A DNA stretch of 64,000 nucleotides from Aliivibrio sifiae (GTDB lineage: Bacteria; Pseudomonadota; Gammaproteobacteria; Enterobacterales; Vibrionaceae): NCBI RefSeq assembly GCF_002954715.1, contig NZ_MSCP01000002.1, forward strand, positions 434,957 through 498,956, read 5' to 3'. The position numbers and the translations under genes are program-made. Of this stretch, positions 8,590-17,174 are shown in pieces. Below the pieces are notes generated by a model. That model was not told the DNA's origin, ran no database searches, and saw only the letters and a list, made by a program, of their open reading frames with translations. Positions within the stretch are counted from its first letter, which is position 1. Every line of letters starts with the position of its first letter.

Positions 8590-9939
8590 ATGAGGGTTAA
8601 ACTATTTTTAACTAAAAAAACCACGATCACGATACTTTTAAGTTGTTTTGTTTTTCTCGTTATTTGGATTGTCGAAGAATTACACCGAAAGCAGCATAAT
8701 TTTCTACAAAATCAAGTCAGTCATACATCTCAAGTTGAATTAGCGAAAGCTCGTTCTAATTTAGAAAGTGCGATCCATTCCGATATCTTTTATGCAAATA
8801 GCTTAGCTACCTTAATTACGGTTAATCCTACTTCAACAATTGAGCAATGGGCGTTAATTGCAAAAGAGCTTTATCGTAACTCTCGTTACATACGCCATTT
8901 AGCTATCGCTCCGAATGATATTGTTGGTTATGTTCATCCTTTGTCTGGTAATGAAGGAGTGCAAGACCTCGATTTTAGGACATTACCCGTTCAATGGTTA
9001 TCGATAAAGAAAGCGAGAAATATTGAGACGATCTTTATTGCAGGGCCGGTTGAGCTTTTTCAAGGTGGGGAGGCTTTTATTGCTCGTATGCCTGTATTTT
9101 CAGATCCTCCATTAAATGAAGAATATTGGGGGTCTATCAGTATTGTTTTAGATATTGATGCTTTATTCGAAGGGACGGGGATTTATCTGCTCAGAGAAAA
9201 GTACCCATTTGCGATGCGAGGTAAAGACAGTCAAGGAAGTAAAGGTGCTATTTTCTTAGGTAAAAAGGAGGCTTTTACTAATCCAATCGTTATTGAGAGT
9301 GTTGAATTGCCTTATGGTAGTTGGCAGTTAGCTATTGAAAAGCAACCTTTGGGTGAAGTGTATCCATGGTATCGAATTGAGATTATTCGTTTAGTTGGTT
9401 ATTCTTTTTTTGGATTAATACTGCTATCTATTTCGATAATGTTTCGGTTGTATATGGTTGCAAGAAACCGTTCTTTTGAAGATGAATTAACACTATTGCC
9501 TAACCGCCGCTATTTTATGTATAGCCTAAACTCTTTATTTTATCGTGCTAAAAAGCGAGGTAAAACTTTTGCTTTGTTGAATTTAGATTTAAATAAATTT
9601 AAAAATATAAATGATACCTATGGCCACGCGGCTGGAGATGAAGTATTAAAAGAAGTTGCTAAACGTGTTGTTGCTGTACTTAGAAGTAATGATATTATTG
9701 CTCGGATCGGTGGTGATGAATATTTAGTTTTACTGCCTAGAATCAATCAAAAAAAAGATATTTATAATCTGATAAGCAAGATTAAATCAGCAGTCAGTGA
9801 TACACCAATAGAATTCAATGAAACCCTAATCTATGTGGACACTACAGTAGGCTATAGTTTATTTAATACTGAAATGAAATCTGTTGATGAATTATTGCAT
9901 AGAGCAGATAGAAGTATGTATTTTTATAAGCATCGATAA
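8590..9939 (+). CDS. Membrane-bound diguanylate cyclase (CHASE-like sensor plus GGDEF)
   Basis: A protein of about 449 residues. An N-terminal transmembrane helix is followed by a periplasmic region of about 230 residues resembling CHASE sensor domains, a second transmembrane helix (SFFGLILLSISIMFRLYMV), and a GGDEF domain with DELTLLPNRRYF and the active-site variant GGDEY in ARIGGDEYLVLLP. An RxxD product-inhibition site (RSND) lies five residues before GGDEY, so cyclic di-GMP synthesis with feedback inhibition is expected. The ATG at 8590 has GAGGGT upstream and is preferred over the ATG at 8566. Ligand unknown. Confidence 0.87.
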   Translation: MRVKLFLTKKTTITILLSCFVFLVIWIVEELHRKQHNFLQNQVSHTSQVELAKARSNLESAIHSDIFYANSLATLITVNPTSTIEQWALIAKELYRNSRYIRHLAIAPNDIVGYVHPLSGNEGVQDLDFRTLPVQWLSIKKARNIETIFIAGPVELFQGGEAFIARMPVFSDPPLNEEYWGSISIVLDIDALFEGTGIYLLREKYPFAMRGKDSQGSKGAIFLGKKEAFTNPIVIESVELPYGSWQLAIEKQPLGEVYPWYRIEIIRLVGYSFFGLILLSISIMFRLYMVARNRSFEDELTLLPNRRYFMYSLNSLFYRAKKRGKTFALLNLDLNKFKNINDTYGHAAGDEVLKEVAKRVVAVLRSNDIIARIGGDEYLVLLPRINQKKDIYNLISKIKSAVSDTPIEFNETLIYVDTTVGYSLFNTEMKSVDELLHRADRSMYFYKHR

Positions 9940-9953
9940 ACGTTATTAACAAT

Positions 9954-9983
9954 TAGGCCATCTTAATATGATGGCCTATTTTA
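9954..9983. terminator. Rho-independent terminator after the diguanylate cyclase
   Basis: A 9-bp perfect stem TAGGCCATC/GATGGCCTA with a 7-nt loop is followed by TTTTA. It lies between convergent genes and may serve both. Confidence 0.75.
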
Positions 9984-9989
9984 TGTTGG

Positions 9990-10553
9990 TTATAAGCTAA
10001 AACAGCAAGCAAGTTGATAATCGTCCCCGTTCTTTGCTGTGTATTCTTTATCTTCACGATGAGCTTTATGGTGTGATTTTTCATCACGTTTTAGTAAGCT
10101 TATCCAATGACGCATTGCGGCTAGACTGAAATCTTGACTAAAAGTAGTGCATGTTTCCATCTCAATATCTTCAATCGTTACTAAGGTATTTTTCCCCGGC
10201 TCATGATGACCAAAAATGATTTCAACATGGCTGCCGCTATTGTCTTTTAAAAGAATAGTATCTGGCGAAGAACGATGGCCGGTAAATGCCACAAACTTTC
10301 CAGGGTTACGTAAACCGCTGCAACTGCCATCTTTAAAAAACACAACTAAATGATGATAATCCAATAAGTAGTTGGTTACATCTTGATGTGATCCCTTAGT
10401 TAAAGGGAATAATTGGTCAAGTAAGTTTTTTATCTGATGTTGCTTCTCTTCGGTATGGCCTGCATCCATGTTTTCCACGGCATAGACAGCTTCAGCCATA
10501 AACGGAGTTTCTTGTTGTACGTTGTTTGTGTTGTTTATATTTGTGATAGCCAT
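9990..10553 (-). CDS. Stand-alone malate-synthase-G-like domain protein
   Basis: A 187-residue protein resembling only an internal part of malate synthase G (GlcB, about 720 residues). Recognisable blocks are LFPLTKGSHQDVTNY, VFFKDGSCSGLRNPGKFVAF, TILLKDNSGSHVEIIFG and a late segment ending MRHWISLLKRD, which parallels the GlcB stretch before its catalytic barrel. The TIM-barrel residues that bind glyoxylate and magnesium are absent, so it cannot be a complete malate synthase. It is not a fresh pseudogene: it has its own ATG with GAGGG upstream and a full-length frame. It is divergent from a PrpR/RamB-type regulator, whose relatives control glyoxylate and methylcitrate genes. A regulatory or ligand-binding role is inference. 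Confidence 0.7.
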   Translation of the reverse strand: MAITNINNTNNVQQETPFMAEAVYAVENMDAGHTEEKQHQIKNLLDQLFPLTKGSHQDVTNYLLDYHHLVVFFKDGSCSGLRNPGKFVAFTGHRSSPDTILLKDNSGSHVEIIFGHHEPGKNTLVTIEDIEMETCTTFSQDFSLAAMRHWISLLKRDEKSHHKAHREDKEYTAKNGDDYQLACCFSL

Positions 10554-10689
10554 AGTCTTGCCCTCAATTTTTCGTCCTGAAAGATAAGTAAGTCACACTG
10601 GTCAGAGTTGTTTGCTTACTTGTATTGAAGCTTAGCGTAGTTTTGGCTACAATTTCACAACAAAAACTTAACAGTGTGAATTTTACAAG
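10554..10689. promoter_or_regulatory. Divergent promoter region with two inverted repeats
   Basis: Two candidate operators lie between the malate-synthase-like gene and the regulator: AAGTAAG at 10586-10592 with CTTACTT at 10615-10621, and TTCACA at 10654-10659 with TGTGAA at 10675-10680, the latter ending 9 nt before the regulator's ATG. They suggest control, including autoregulation, by the adjacent regulator. Confidence 0.4.
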
Positions 10690-12204
10690 ATGCGTCAGTC
10701 AAAAAGTATAATTAGACAAAGTCATTTTCTTGGGACTAAAATTCGAAACCTGAGAAAACGCAATCACTTAACGATGGAAGATCTCTCTACTCGATGTATT
10801 CGAGTGGATCCTGAGAATTCTCCTTCTGTGTCTTATCTTTCTATGATTGAAAGAGGGAAGCGGGTTCCCAGCGCTGATATGTTGGAAGTTATCGCGACTG
10901 TTTTTCAGAAAGAATCTTCGTGGTTTTTAGATAGTGAGCCAGAATCTCAAGCCATTACGCCAGATAAGGGCAGAAAAGGTGGGATTAGTGGGATGGTGTT
11001 AGAGCCAAGTTTTCTGTTCTCTAATGATATTCTTCAAATCGCAATTCCTGAAATGCTCAACCAAACAGGGGTTACTGGCCGTCAATTTGCTCATCTTCTT
11101 ATTCGAGCTCATCAAGAAAACAATCAAAACCACTTTCCGGATCTAGAACGTGCTGCTGAAGAAGTTGGGTTAAAACAACTGCCACTCAGTGTTGAACAGA
11201 TGATGGACATTGCCGCTAAGCATGGTTTGATATTTAAATGGGTAAAAGAAACACCTAAATCAGTCGTAGATGAATTTGGCGTTAATGGTAAAGAGTTATT
11301 GACCTCTTTCTTTGAACCTCCATGTACAGTGTATTTGAATGAGATCTTAAAGCATCATCCAACGAGATTAAAATACGATCTAGCCGTTTATATTGGACAC
11401 TGTGTTTTACATAACAAAGAAGGATTAAAGAGCTCATTATCTGTTGGTAGTCATCGTGTATTTGATGATGAGATCCACCACACCGACAGTTCCCTCAATG
11501 CTCAAGATATTTTAAATGCATGGCGTGATTTTGAATCCAGTTTCTTTGCTGGTGCGCTACTGTGCCCACGAGTGCCGTTTAGACAGCTGCTTGATAGGCA
11601 TGGTTATGAAATAGATGCTCATCGCTTGGCTGGTGTGTCTCCTTCGGTTGCAATGAGACGAATGACGGTTGTTTCTCCGTATCCTCATTGGCATTATTTT
11701 GATGCGTATGCTCCGGGTAAGCTTAAAGCAGTGTATCGGGGAAATGGGATCCCTCTTCCTTGGGGTAACATGAAACAAGTGAATGATCCTTGCCATCATT
11801 GGGCGGTTTTTCGTCGATTATCAGAGCCAAAAGACGGCAGTTCGGCACAAATATCGATCCTTAATGTCGATAATGAACCGCGCATATATTGTTGTGAATC
11901 GGTGAATATGACCGATCCTGCGGGTAATAATCGTGTGTTGTGTGCGGGAATTGATTTAAACCCTGCGATTGAAGCACAAGGTAAAGATGCCGTTTCATTA
12001 GCTCGTGATTTACAAAAAGCGTGTGTCAAAAATGGTGGAGAAAGTCCGATAGCCAAGAGTATAAAAAGAGAGTTGATCAGTGTTGCTAAGATACTAAATA
12101 TTAATTGGATTGAGCGTGGGTTAGAAACCGATGCAAGAGTGATTTGTTCTCGTGGTGCTGTTTGTCCAAGAAAGCCAAGTTGTTATTCTGAATGCAAAGA
12201 ATAA
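10690..12204 (+). CDS. PrpR/RamB-type XRE regulator (IrrE-like and short-chain acyl-CoA regulator domains)
   Basis: A 504-residue transcription factor. Residues 10-70 form an XRE helix-turn-helix (KIRNLRKRNHLTMEDL, SYLSMIERGKRVPSADML). The middle is an ImmA/IrrE-like domain in which the metalloprotease motif is degenerate (YIGHCVLH instead of HExxH). The C-terminal part matches the DUF2083 acyl-CoA-sensing region and ends with four clustered cysteines in CSRGAVCPRKPSCYSEC. By family (mycobacterial RamB and PrpR), such proteins respond to short-chain acyl-CoA and control isocitrate lyase or methylcitrate genes; some carry an iron-sulfur cluster. The start has a weak ribosome binding site. Its likeliest visible target is the divergent malate-synthase-like gene. 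Confidence 0.83.
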   Translation: MRQSKSIIRQSHFLGTKIRNLRKRNHLTMEDLSTRCIRVDPENSPSVSYLSMIERGKRVPSADMLEVIATVFQKESSWFLDSEPESQAITPDKGRKGGISGMVLEPSFLFSNDILQIAIPEMLNQTGVTGRQFAHLLIRAHQENNQNHFPDLERAAEEVGLKQLPLSVEQMMDIAAKHGLIFKWVKETPKSVVDEFGVNGKELLTSFFEPPCTVYLNEILKHHPTRLKYDLAVYIGHCVLHNKEGLKSSLSVGSHRVFDDEIHHTDSSLNAQDILNAWRDFESSFFAGALLCPRVPFRQLLDRHGYEIDAHRLAGVSPSVAMRRMTVVSPYPHWHYFDAYAPGKLKAVYRGNGIPLPWGNMKQVNDPCHHWAVFRRLSEPKDGSSAQISILNVDNEPRIYCCESVNMTDPAGNNRVLCAGIDLNPAIEAQGKDAVSLARDLQKACVKNGGESPIAKSIKRELISVAKILNINWIERGLETDARVICSRGAVCPRKPSCYSECKE

Positions 12205-12227
12205 GGATTGTTTAGTTCCAAAGTAAA

Positions 12228-12259
12228 ATGCCCTAGTCAGTAACGAGTAGGGCATTTTT
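12228..12259. terminator. Bidirectional terminator
   Basis: The stem ATGCCCTA/TAGGGCAT with a 12-nt loop is flanked by an A run on the left and T run on the right, between the convergent regulator and kefC genes. Confidence 0.8.
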
Positions 12260-12292
12260 ATGTGTAGATACTTGAGTTATTTATTCCTGTGA

Positions 12293-14209
12293 TTACTCAT
12301 CAAGATCATCAGCATAGCCTTTTGGTGGTGGTGTCCAAGCACGCTCTGATTGATTGTGTTTATCAGAGCGATCTTTACTCATTGCATGTTTAATCGTACT
12401 TTCAAGCTCAATGAAAAGTTTACGATAGTTATTATCAAATCGTTCGCCTTCTGAGTCATCTAGCCATGCTTGGTACAATTTATCAGAGCTTTCATTTTCT
12501 ACTTTTTTATACGCTAGTTTTTGTTGCTCAACATGGAATGGGTGTTGTCCTAATCCACGCATGGCTTCTGCGCCCATTTCAAGAGCAGAGCGAGTGGTTT
12601 CTGATTCAATAAAATCAGCACCCGCACAACGAAGCATATAGGAATGGCCTCTATCAAACGCACGCGCTAAAATCTTCACTTTAGGGTAAGTGTGTTTGAC
12701 GTATTTTACTAACTCAACGCTGCTTTCTGGATTATCGATGGCAACGACGAGCATTGCTGCGTGTTCAATTCCTGCGGTATGCAGAAGATCTGGGCGTGTG
12801 GCATCACCAAAATAACTTTTGGTATTGATTTGACGTAGTGTATCTACTTGATCTGCTTGATGATCCAATACGACTGTTTTTACATGGTTTGAGACTAAGA
12901 AGCGGTTTACTACTTGTCCAAAACGACCCCCGCCAGCGATGATTACGGTACCTTTTTCATCAATGTTATCGGTTTCACGATCATTCGATTTTTGTTCGAA
13001 TCGAGGTAAGATCACTTTATCAAATAAGATAAATAATCCTGGCGTTAAGAACATCGAGAGAGCAACTACCAATGATAACGGTTGTGCGATTTCAGGGGGT
13101 AAAACATGACTTTGAACGGTAAAGCTTAATAACACAAAACCAAATTCACCTGCTTGAGCTAGACTTAACGTAAACAGCCAACGATTGCTGTTTTTAATCT
13201 TAAAAATTAAGGCGAGGACATACAATATCGCGGCTTTAAGAGCCATTACGCCAAGAGTAAGGCCGATAATAGTAAAGAAGTCGTCAAACAGAATACCAAA
13301 ATCGATACCAGCTCCTACAGTGATAAAAAATAACCCAAGTAGTAAGCCTTTAAAAGGATCGATATTGGATTCTAACTCGTGCCTAAACTCAGAGTTAGCC
13401 AATACTACGCCAGCTAAAAAAGTCCCCAAAGCAGGAGATAGGCCAACTAAACTCATCAGTGCTGCGATACCAATCACAAGCATTAGTGCCGTGGCAGTAA
13501 AGATTTCTCGTAGACCAGAGCTTGCGACAAAACGGAATAACGGACGACTTAAGTAGTGACCACCAACCACCACGATAGCAATAGATGCTAAAATCACCAT
13601 ACCATAAGCCCAACCCGGAAGGCCGACGACTAAACTGATTTCATCATGGTGTTCAGCGGCACTTGCTGCGGCTAGTTGGGCTTTTTCGATTAATTCAGGC
13701 AATGCTAATAGCGGAATGAAAGCGAGCATTGGAATAACGGCGATATCTTGAAATAGCAATACAGAGAATGCATTTTGCCCGCCTTCTGTCCTAGCTAGCC
13801 CTTTTTCATTGAATGTTTGCAAAACGATAGCAGTTGAAGAAAGAGCAAAAATTAACCCTATGGTTAGTGCAATTGTCCAAGGTTGGCCAAAGAACAATGC
13901 AATACCCATTACTGCAGCGGTAGTCCCCCCCACTTGTAAGCCACCTAAGCCCATTAAACGGTGACGCATTCCCCATAGCATTTTAGGTTCAAGTTCAAGA
14001 CCAACAAGAAACAGCATCATTACAACGCCGAATTCAGCAAAGTGTTGAATCGTTGTGGTCTCTTCGCCAACTAATCCAATAATTGGGCCAATTACGACAC
14101 CAGCAATTAAATAACCAAGCACAGAACCAAGGCCAAGGCGTTTAGCAATCGGTACGGCTATGACGGCGGCGAACAGGTAGATGAAAGCTTGTAGAAAATA
14201 TCCTGTCAT
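12293..14209 (-). CDS. kefC: Glutathione-regulated potassium/proton antiporter, KefC type
   Basis: A 638-residue inner-membrane protein of the CPA2 family. About twelve hydrophobic helices fill residues 1-380, with family motifs VIGPIIGLVGEE, GVVMMLFLVGLELEP and LFFITVGAGIDFG. A cytoplasmic KTN/RCK nucleotide-binding domain follows, with VIIAGGGRFGQVVNRFL near 415. The system effluxes potassium and acidifies the cytoplasm when glutathione adducts of electrophiles are present. The ATG overlaps the stop of the upstream ancillary gene by 4 nt, so the two are translationally coupled. KefB is the alternative name; the sequence alone does not separate the paralogues. Confidence 0.9.
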   Translation of the reverse strand: MTGYFLQAFIYLFAAVIAVPIAKRLGLGSVLGYLIAGVVIGPIIGLVGEETTTIQHFAEFGVVMMLFLVGLELEPKMLWGMRHRLMGLGGLQVGGTTAAVMGIALFFGQPWTIALTIGLIFALSSTAIVLQTFNEKGLARTEGGQNAFSVLLFQDIAVIPMLAFIPLLALPELIEKAQLAAASAAEHHDEISLVVGLPGWAYGMVILASIAIVVVGGHYLSRPLFRFVASSGLREIFTATALMLVIGIAALMSLVGLSPALGTFLAGVVLANSEFRHELESNIDPFKGLLLGLFFITVGAGIDFGILFDDFFTIIGLTLGVMALKAAILYVLALIFKIKNSNRWLFTLSLAQAGEFGFVLLSFTVQSHVLPPEIAQPLSLVVALSMFLTPGLFILFDKVILPRFEQKSNDRETDNIDEKGTVIIAGGGRFGQVVNRFLVSNHVKTVVLDHQADQVDTLRQINTKSYFGDATRPDLLHTAGIEHAAMLVVAIDNPESSVELVKYVKHTYPKVKILARAFDRGHSYMLRCAGADFIESETTRSALEMGAEAMRGLGQHPFHVEQQKLAYKKVENESSDKLYQAWLDDSEGERFDNNYRKLFIELESTIKHAMSKDRSDKHNQSERAWTPPPKGYADDLDE

Positions 14210-14832
14210 GATACTGGTTCCTTAATAAACTTATCAAATGAATGATTTAATTTTGGCAGCGCTTTTGCGATTTCAATATCAACGCGATCTTCAATTAATG
14301 CAGAAAGTAAGTTTATAAAACGGTCAGTGTGTCTTTCTATACGGTCATCTTCTAGTGCCGTACGTGCACCAAATAACACTAAAGGGGCAATGTATTCCAT
14401 GTTGGTTAGTGAGGCCATTTGCTCAAGTGGGTGAAGAAGTTCACGAATGGTAAATTGGTTATAACCATTGGTTTGGTACGCTTCTTCTTTACCACCAGCA
14501 GTGATCGCACATAGGAAGGTTTTGTCTTGTAATGCTTTTCCTTCTGTACCGTAAGCAAAGCCATATTCTAATACCATATCCTGCCATTCTTTGAGGATTG
14601 CAGGTGTGGAATACCAGTATAGAGGGAATTGAAAAATAACAACATCATGGGTTAATAAAAGTTGTTGTTCTTTATCAATATCGATATTGAATTTTGGGTA
14701 GTCATGATACAAATCAACCACGGTCACATGCTCGATTTTTTTGGCTGCCTTTAAAAGTGATACATTTACTTCTGAGCGATGTTGAGAAGGATGAGCAAAT
14801 AATATCAACACTTTTTTAGGTTGCTTGGTCAT
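14206..14832 (-). CDS. kefF: KefF/KefG-type quinone oxidoreductase, ancillary subunit of the potassium antiporter
   Basis: A 208-residue flavodoxin-fold NAD(P)H dehydrogenase. The N terminus has the FMN phosphate-binding strand and loop LILFAHPSQHRSEVN; the middle has VIFQFPLYWYSTPAILKEWQD, typical of the NQO1/KefF family, and AITAGGKEEAY. In E. coli the ancillary protein binds the antiporter's KTN domain and is required for full activity. It is the first gene of a two-gene operon with kefC. If the antiporter is KefB, this would be called KefG. Confidence 0.88.
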   Translation of the reverse strand: MTKQPKKVLILFAHPSQHRSEVNVSLLKAAKKIEHVTVVDLYHDYPKFNIDIDKEQQLLLTHDVVIFQFPLYWYSTPAILKEWQDMVLEYGFAYGTEGKALQDKTFLCAITAGGKEEAYQTNGYNQFTIRELLHPLEQMASLTNMEYIAPLVLFGARTALEDDRIERHTDRFINLLSALIEDRVDIEIAKALPKLNHSFDKFIKEPVS

Positions 14833-14904
14833 AAAACCTCTTTGTTTTTATTCTGTTTATAAAGTAAAAGTAGCTTCCTTTTCTATCATAACAATAAAAA
14901 GAGA

Positions 14905-15234
14905 TTAATGGGTATGTGGAGCCGATGAAAGATTGATGATCGCAATACCGATACTAATGAATCCAATACCTAACCAAATTTTATTGTCTAAATGTTGGTG
15001 ATAAAATAGGCTTGAAATTAAAGTAACAGCAATAATAGCCAGTCCAGCCCAAGAAGCATGAGCAATAGCGACAGGCAATGTTTTCATTGCTTGGCTAAGA
15101 AAGTAGAAAGCACCTAAATGACCTGTAATAACAATGACGTTAGGAATAAGGTGCGAAAGACCATCTGTGGCTTTAAGAGCAACGTGTGAAAGAGCTTCGG
15201 AAGCAACAGCAAGAAGAAGAAAAAGCCAACCCAT
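14905..15234 (-). CDS. Small multidrug resistance (SMR/DMT) family transporter
   Basis: A 109-residue protein with four transmembrane helices, aligning by eye with EmrE-type proteins. The essential membrane glutamate is present at position 13 (LLLAVASEALSHVALK), and the conserved tryptophan of helix 3 is present in AHASWAGLAI. SMR proteins act as dimers exchanging protons for cationic drugs, guanidinium or polyamines; the substrate cannot be told here. The start is supported by AGGA upstream. It sits alone downstream of the S4-domain gene on the same strand. Confidence 0.82.
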   Translation of the reverse strand: MGWLFLLLAVASEALSHVALKATDGLSHLIPNVIVITGHLGAFYFLSQAMKTLPVAIAHASWAGLAIIAVTLISSLFYHQHLDNKIWLGIGFISIGIAIINLSSAPHTH

Positions 15235-15375
15235 TTTATGATTCCTATCGAGGATTAAATTAATGTTGGGCTAGTATAGCTATTTCATATTTAATGATAA
15301 TAGTCAGGATTATTAATTACTTTTGCTTATTTGTAATAATAAGAAGCGGAAGGATGAAATGCTATTAGTAGAAAT

Positions 15376-15406
15376 AATAAATAAGCTCCTGAAGATAAAG
15401 GAGCTC
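15376..15406 (-). terminator. Probable terminator after the S4-domain gene
   Basis: On the minus strand, a 7-bp stem AGCTCCT/AGGAGCT with an 8-nt loop is followed by a T-rich but interrupted tail (TATTTATTATTT). Confidence 0.6.
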
Positions 15407-15421
15407 ATTATTGAAACTGGA

Positions 15422-15838
15422 TTAGAAGAAGTTAATTGAACGTCGACCACTTTCTGGGTCAATCGTCGTTGGCACTTCTGGTTTCTGTTTTTTCTTTTTC
15501 TCTTTTTTTTCTTTCTTAGGTTTTGGTTCTGAGTGTTCAGGTTCAACTGGAATCGGTTGAGGCTGCTCTTTTATCTCTGGTAATTCACCTACGGGAGTAT
15601 CACAGATAACTACGTAATATTCTTCATTAAACTCAATCACATCACCATCGTACATTTTACGACGTTTGCGTTGTTCTAATTCACCATTGACGCCTACATA
15701 GCCCTCACCAATCATGTGCTTAGCTTCACCGCCGCCATTCACAACATTAGCAATTTTTAATACTTTATAGAGTTCAATTGGTTGCATGTTAACTTCAACA
15801 CCAATTGCTTCTACTTCAAACTCTTCTTGATCTGACAT
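15422..15838 (-). CDS. S4-domain RNA-binding protein with lysine-rich tail (YbcJ-like)
   Basis: A 138-residue protein. Residues 15-80 form an S4 RNA-binding fold: PIELYKVLKIANVVNGGGEAK, VGVNGELEQRKRRKMYDGDVIEF. The tail is proline/glutamate-rich and then strongly basic, with about a dozen lysines between residues 107 and 121. E. coli YbcJ is about half as long, so the tail is an extension. The domain suggests binding to structured RNA, possibly the ribosome or tRNA; no function is established for this form. Monocistronic in appearance. Confidence 0.8.
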   Translation of the reverse strand: MSDQEEFEVEAIGVEVNMQPIELYKVLKIANVVNGGGEAKHMIGEGYVGVNGELEQRKRRKMYDGDVIEFNEEYYVVICDTPVGELPEIKEQPQPIPVEPEHSEPKPKKEKKEKKKKQKPEVPTTIDPESGRRSINFF

Positions 15839-15927
15839 GTGGGTCTCTTAGGATTACGAATTATGGCTATTGTAACTGAGAGAAAGACATCGTCCTAGTG
15901 CCTTTCTCTTTCTAGTATGAGTTTAGG

Positions 15928-17100
15928 TTAATCAACCACTTCAATGTCGGTCTTAGGTACAGCACAACACGCTAATATCATCCCCGCATCTTTCAGACGT
16001 TGGTTTAAAGCTGGAGACTCTTCTTGCTCAACATTGCCTGATTCTAAAGTCACTCGACACGCGCCACACAAACCAGCTCGACAACTGTTGTTGATGCTTA
16101 GCCCCGCGGCTTCTACTTGTTGAAGTAAAGGGTCTTCAGTGTTACCTGTGAATAAATTACCGTTTAAGCTAATAGTGATTTTTTTGGATTCTGTAGTGTG
16201 TTGAGTGTTTGTGGCGTCAGGCGTTGTTAGCCTAGCCGTTATGGTAGTGCCAGAATCTGTATAATATTCTTTTTCTTTGGTCTCTAATATTTCAATCGCA
16301 TCACCAACGTTAATCGTTCCTTCGTTTTTAGCTATGAGGTTTTGGCCAAAATAGACATTGCCAGAGTCATCAGCGCGGAAGGTTGAGAATGTTTTTAATG
16401 GTTCTTTGTTTGGATGATATTGAGCAGTATTTGGATTTACGGTGGTTAAAATACAGCGTTGACAAGGTTTTACAACTTCAAATTCAACGTCTCCAATACG
16501 AATGCGTTTCCAAGAATCTTCAATAAAAGCGTCGTTACCAGAGACAACAAGGTTTGTTCTAAATTGAGCCATAGTATGGTGGCTAGAGCTGCGTTTATTC
16601 AGTTCAGTTAATGACGCTTCACTAATGACTAATAGAGGGTAACCATCCGCAAAACTGACGTTAGTTTGGATCTTTTCGCGCACTCTATTAGATTGTTTAC
16701 CTGAGAATAGCAGCTGTGCTTCTGTACCTAAAATTGAAGAAAACCATTGGTTGGCTTCTTTGGTTGTGGAATAGGCTAAGAATGTGTCATTCCAAACCGT
16801 AGCGTTGATTTCTTCCATTTCAAATTCATTGAAAGTGAAATGTAAATCAATTAATCCTGGGTAACAAAGAACTAATCCATCAGGCTCTATGATGGCTTTA
16901 ATTTTTACCATTTGAGGATGAGTACGAGCTGTGATCATTTTACCATCTAACGTTGAAACCATGAATCGACGATCGAACTCCAGTCCTTGTTTTTCAACAT
17001 GAGCAGCAGATAGTGAGATCCCTGCTATCGATTTTACAGGGTATACATTGATGCTTGATAAACGTGACATTAAATTTTTTTGGCTCACAGTGGTATCCAT
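15928..17100 (-). CDS. ycbX: YcbX-like MOSC domain plus 2Fe-2S ferredoxin protein
   Basis: A 390-residue protein. Residues 12-280 form the MOSC-N and MOSC domains (VYPVKSIAGISL, FADGYPLLVISEASL, the molybdenum-ligand region VKPCQRCILTTVNP, and FGQNLIAKNEG). The last 90 residues are a plant-type ferredoxin with NSCRAGLCGACRV and a late LACC. E. coli YcbX uses molybdenum cofactor to detoxify N-hydroxylated bases such as 6-hydroxylaminopurine, with CysJ as electron donor. The arrangement here is the same. ATG at 17068-17070 is an alternative start closer to the E. coli N terminus. This is a further molybdenum-cofactor user in the window. Confidence 0.88.
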   Translation of the reverse strand: MDTTVSQKNLMSRLSSINVYPVKSIAGISLSAAHVEKQGLEFDRRFMVSTLDGKMITARTHPQMVKIKAIIEPDGLVLCYPGLIDLHFTFNEFEMEEINATVWNDTFLAYSTTKEANQWFSSILGTEAQLLFSGKQSNRVREKIQTNVSFADGYPLLVISEASLTELNKRSSSHHTMAQFRTNLVVSGNDAFIEDSWKRIRIGDVEFEVVKPCQRCILTTVNPNTAQYHPNKEPLKTFSTFRADDSGNVYFGQNLIAKNEGTINVGDAIEILETKEKEYYTDSGTTITARLTTPDATNTQHTTESKKITISLNGNLFTGNTEDPLLQQVEAAGLSINNSCRAGLCGACRVTLESGNVEQEESPALNQRLKDAGMILACCAVPKTDIEVVD

Positions 17101-17174
17101 TCTTTGTGTTTTAATTGTTATAAGTGTATCAAAGTCTATTTTGCAGTCCTATTACTTATCTACAGCGAGGTTAA

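Noticed and set aside
9990-10553. Malate-synthase-like gene as a simple pseudogene remnant
   Set aside because: The frame is intact with a proper start, ribosome binding site and divergent promoter region, and no flanking glcB remnants are visible.
15313-15546. 77-codon frame overlapping the S4-domain gene
   Set aside because: It is a lysine/arginine-rich out-of-frame reading of the A-rich tail region on the same strand.
15845-15915. Hairpin GAGAAAG/CTTTCTC as a terminator of ycbX
   Set aside because: The loop is about 15 nt and no T run follows on the minus strand.
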